From NCBI GenBank assembly GCA_001829715.1, contig MICC01000073.1:22219-77162 (forward strand): a stretch of 54,944 bases of DNA, in the 5' to 3' direction. Of this stretch, positions 52,764 to 54,944 are shown piece after piece (positions within the stretch are counted from its first letter, which is position 1; every line of letters begins with the position of its first letter). The notes beneath the pieces were generated by a model. The model saw nothing but the letters and a program-made list of their open reading frames with translations, was not told the DNA's origin and ran no database searches. The translations under genes and the position numbers were made by a program. This DNA comes from Sulfurimonas sp. RIFOXYB12_FULL_35_9. GTDB lineage: Bacteria > Campylobacterota > Campylobacteria > Campylobacterales > Sulfurimonadaceae.

Positions 52764-54944
52764 TTACTTTTGAGAGAGACTTTTTTCATACATCAGCTTA
52801 TCGGTATTTATATCAAAGTTAAAATATTCAGAGTTAAAGTTATTTTTGTTAATTTTAGATAGCTGTATTACTGCTCCTTTGTTGTTCTTTGTCTCCAGAT
52901 ATAGAAGACCGAGCGCATATCTGCTCTCTAAGAAATTCGCATCTTTCATTTTAGAGAGTTCCAAAAGAGCAATTGCATTTTCATGATGATTTGCTGCAGT
53001 GGAGGCAACAGCACCTAAAAAGAGTGTTTGAGGATCTTGTACTTTTAGGTTATCTATAAGATTGTTATAGAGAGTGTATGACTCCTCATAAGCACCTTCA
53101 TAGAGAGAAGCTAATGCAAGTGTACTTGTGAGTTCATGTACAGGCTCTGTTGTAGATTCTAATATTTTTCTTACATGTTCTCTTAAAAAGTAGAGTTTTC
53201 CGGTTATTAAATTTTGCTGAACATAAAGGTATCTTGTTACATATGCGCCAAAATAGAGATCCTTAAAATCAAAGTTCTGGATTTTTAGATAGTTTAGAAC
53301 TTCATTCGCATACTCTTTTGGGCTTAGTTTGCCAAAATATGCATCAATATACATAAGATGCGGCAGTATCTCATTTGGGATGAGTTTAATAAGCTTGCTT
53401 GCAGATTTTTGTGCTGCATCCACATTATTTTGCTTTAGTGCCACAATAACATCTAAAGCTAAATAGAGAGGTTTTTGTTGATAATTTTTTCCAAGCCAAT
53501 CAACTGTTCCCAAAATATTGTCTTCGCTAAGATGTAACAGTGTCGTATATAAGTCTATATCTTCAGAAGATTCTTCACTCATCATGGAATCTTTAATTAT
53601 AGATGATAACTTTTCGCTATCTTTATTTATAAGTTGGGAAGTCATAATCGCATATATTCCGGAGAGATAATTTTTTGCGTCTAAATTATATGAGCGTAAA
53701 AAATGTTTATTTGCATCAACCATGTTACCCATTTGAGCATAAGTTAATGCTAAATTATAGTGCAAAATAGAGTGCTTTGGCTGAATCTCAACAAGCTTTT
53801 GCAGCATTTCATTTGCTTCTCTAATTTTAAATGAGAGAGCTTTTTTTATCGCAGTTACTATTCCTGCATTGACGCTTGAAGAGAGCGTTCCCTGCTTTAA
53901 ATACGTCTGCGCCGAATCAACATTATCAATAAAGATATTTGCTGTTCCTTTCATTATATAACTGATTGTTTGATTTGCATTAAATATTTTATATGGAGAG
54001 AAATAAAATAATTTTTGATAATTTATCAGTTTGCTATCGACTATAAGAGATCTATACCTTTTTTGAGCCAGATCTTGGTTAAATAGAGAATCTTTTAATT
54101 TAACTTGAATTGGGTATGGTTCATATACTTTTTCCGCAAATATATCAGTAGCATTTTCTATATCTTTTGCCCCAGCTTGAATCTCACCTGTTTTTAATTT
54201 TATATATCCGAGTGCAAGTTGCGCTTTCATAGGCTCTATATTGTTCTGGATGGCACTTTGTAAATATTTTTTTGCCTGAGCTAAATCACCTACTTTTGCA
54301 TAAAGCAATCCTAAGCTAAAGTCATTTGATGAGAGTTCATTTTTTTCCAAGCTTCTTATGGCGTCAACGTTGTTGTCAAATAGAGCATTTATTTTCGAGC
54401 TAAGAGAGTTCTGCGTTTCTATATACTCGTCGGTTGTTGGGTTGTTAAGAGAGCTAAGAGCCTCTAGATAGTTACCGTTATAATAGTTGATAAGGGTATA
54501 GTAGTATGAGTACAAAGGAGAGGGTCTCTCTTGTGGCAGGTAAGCGTATGCCATATCAATATAGTATTTAAAATTCTTTTCATTATTTAAGTGAAGAGAG
54601 CACACAGCGGCATTAATGGCACTCACACATCTTTTTTCATTATTTTGTATTGCTTTTTGAAATGAAGCCAAAGCTGTCTCATACTGTGCATCTTTTAGTT
54701 GAGCTACACCAAGGTTATAGGCTGAAACAGCTTCGCTGTAGTGTGCAATTTTCTCATAAAGATAGAGAGCTTCATCTTTTGAGCCGGTCGAGTAGAGATA
54801 ATCTGCTTTTGCTATCATATTTTCTATTTTGCTTGGCTCTACAGGCTCTGTAATATCCTGCTCTATCTTTTGTTCTGCTGTGCTTGGGAGTTCGGCATGT
54901 TTTTTTTGCAATTTTTGTGTTACAAAAAAGGCAATTACGGCTAA
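52764..54944 (-). CDS. TPR-repeat membrane protein, 5' end outside the window
   Basis: The frame is open to the window edge. The part read here has 727 residues; the visible first eleven (LAVIAFFVTQK) end a membrane helix, so the true start lies beyond base 54944, and a TTG at 54911 is unlikely to be real. Many TPR-like helix pairs follow (for example AVSAYNLGVAQLKDAQYETALASFQKAI, split over two helices, and SILHYNLALTYAQMGNMVDANKHFL). A single N-terminal helix plus TPRs resembles the flagellar motor protein PflB of Campylobacter, but I cannot confirm this; it could be another TPR scaffold. Confidence 0.72.
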   Translation of the reverse strand, partial: LAVIAFFVTQKLQKKHAELPSTAEQKIEQDITEPVEPSKIENMIAKADYLYSTGSKDEALYLYEKIAHYSEAVSAYNLGVAQLKDAQYETALASFQKAIQNNEKRCVSAINAAVCSLHLNNEKNFKYYIDMAYAYLPQERPSPLYSYYYTLINYYNGNYLEALSSLNNPTTDEYIETQNSLSSKINALFDNNVDAIRSLEKNELSSNDFSLGLLYAKVGDLAQAKKYLQSAIQNNIEPMKAQLALGYIKLKTGEIQAGAKDIENATDIFAEKVYEPYPIQVKLKDSLFNQDLAQKRYRSLIVDSKLINYQKLFYFSPYKIFNANQTISYIMKGTANIFIDNVDSAQTYLKQGTLSSSVNAGIVTAIKKALSFKIREANEMLQKLVEIQPKHSILHYNLALTYAQMGNMVDANKHFLRSYNLDAKNYLSGIYAIMTSQLINKDSEKLSSIIKDSMMSEESSEDIDLYTTLLHLSEDNILGTVDWLGKNYQQKPLYLALDVIVALKQNNVDAAQKSASKLIKLIPNEILPHLMYIDAYFGKLSPKEYANEVLNYLKIQNFDFKDLYFGAYVTRYLYVQQNLITGKLYFLREHVRKILESTTEPVHELTSTLALASLYEGAYEESYTLYNNLIDNLKVQDPQTLFLGAVASTAANHHENAIALLELSKMKDANFLESRYALGLLYLETKNNKGAVIQLSKINKNNFNSEYFNFDINTDKLMYEKSLSQK

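Noticed and set aside
54909..54911. A TTG start for the TPR protein inside the window
   Set aside because: The frame remains open to the window edge and the preceding eleven residues look like the end of a membrane helix, so the start is outside.

Overview
The window is an AT-rich, densely packed bacterial segment. It most resembles a Sulfurimonas-like member of the Campylobacterota. I base this on protein character and gene order: cheY-prmA-ftsH followed by a phosphatidylserine-decarboxylase-like gene, rpmH-rnpA-yidD-yidC-jag-mnmE, a PEB4-type peptidyl-prolyl isomerase, CmoA, and a Psr/NrfD-type molybdoenzyme. The organism is inferred from family knowledge, not from a database search. I see no tRNA, rRNA, CRISPR array, insertion sequence or phage gene.

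Layout. 1-2.9 kb: the 3' part of a membrane protein, shikimate kinase, a periplasmic thioredoxin-like protein and hisD. 3.2-8.1 kb: a three-gene membrane molybdoenzyme (four-cluster ferredoxin, NrfD-like anchor, Tat-exported 1130-residue catalytic subunit). 8.1-12.5 kb: a TlpA-like thioredoxin, a NosL-family lipoprotein, a PiT phosphate transporter, a cyclophilin, HU, and two small genes including an HTH protein. 12.7-15.1 kb: a FapA/DUF342 protein and its overlapping partner. 15.2-23.2 kb: class II aldolase, CmoA, endonuclease III, PEB4-like isomerase, a PLP enzyme, ClpB and a tetraheme cytochrome. 23.3-28.4 kb: the rpmH-rnpA-yidD-yidC-jag-mnmE-ruvX run. 28.4-33.2 kb: a second NosL-family gene flanked by a duplicated ruvX 3' end, then a potassium module (KtrA, KtrB, a KdpE-like regulator, a short KdpD-like kinase and a 26-residue KdpF-like micro-ORF). 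33.2-39.3 kb: a MarR regulator divergent from a complete tripartite RND efflux operon. 39.3-49 kb: biosynthetic and housekeeping genes (ilvC, trpA, panB, ruvB, lpxL-like, hisH, hisA) mixed with an HPt protein and a PDC-domain membrane protein. 48.8-54.9 kb: cheY, prmA, ftsH, a PSD-like protein that appears to lack the self-cleavage serine, and a TPR protein running off the window end.

How the genes work together. Several units are translationally coupled (ATGA or TAATG junctions): the molybdoenzyme, rnpA-yidD-yidC-jag, mnmE-ruvX, ktrB-ktrA, micro-ORF-kinase-regulator, HPt-trpA and cheY-prmA. The most unusual signals are four. First, the ruvX 3' end is duplicated around the second NosL-like gene, with almost only synonymous differences between the copies, and both NosL paralogs share a promoter-region motif. 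Second, an unlisted KdpF-like micro-ORF is coupled to an orphan KdpD/KdpE-type system beside KtrAB rather than KdpABC. Third, a HAIR-like HspR operator overlaps a near-consensus promoter at clpB. Fourth, rnpA has no canonical start codon that preserves its conserved N-terminus.
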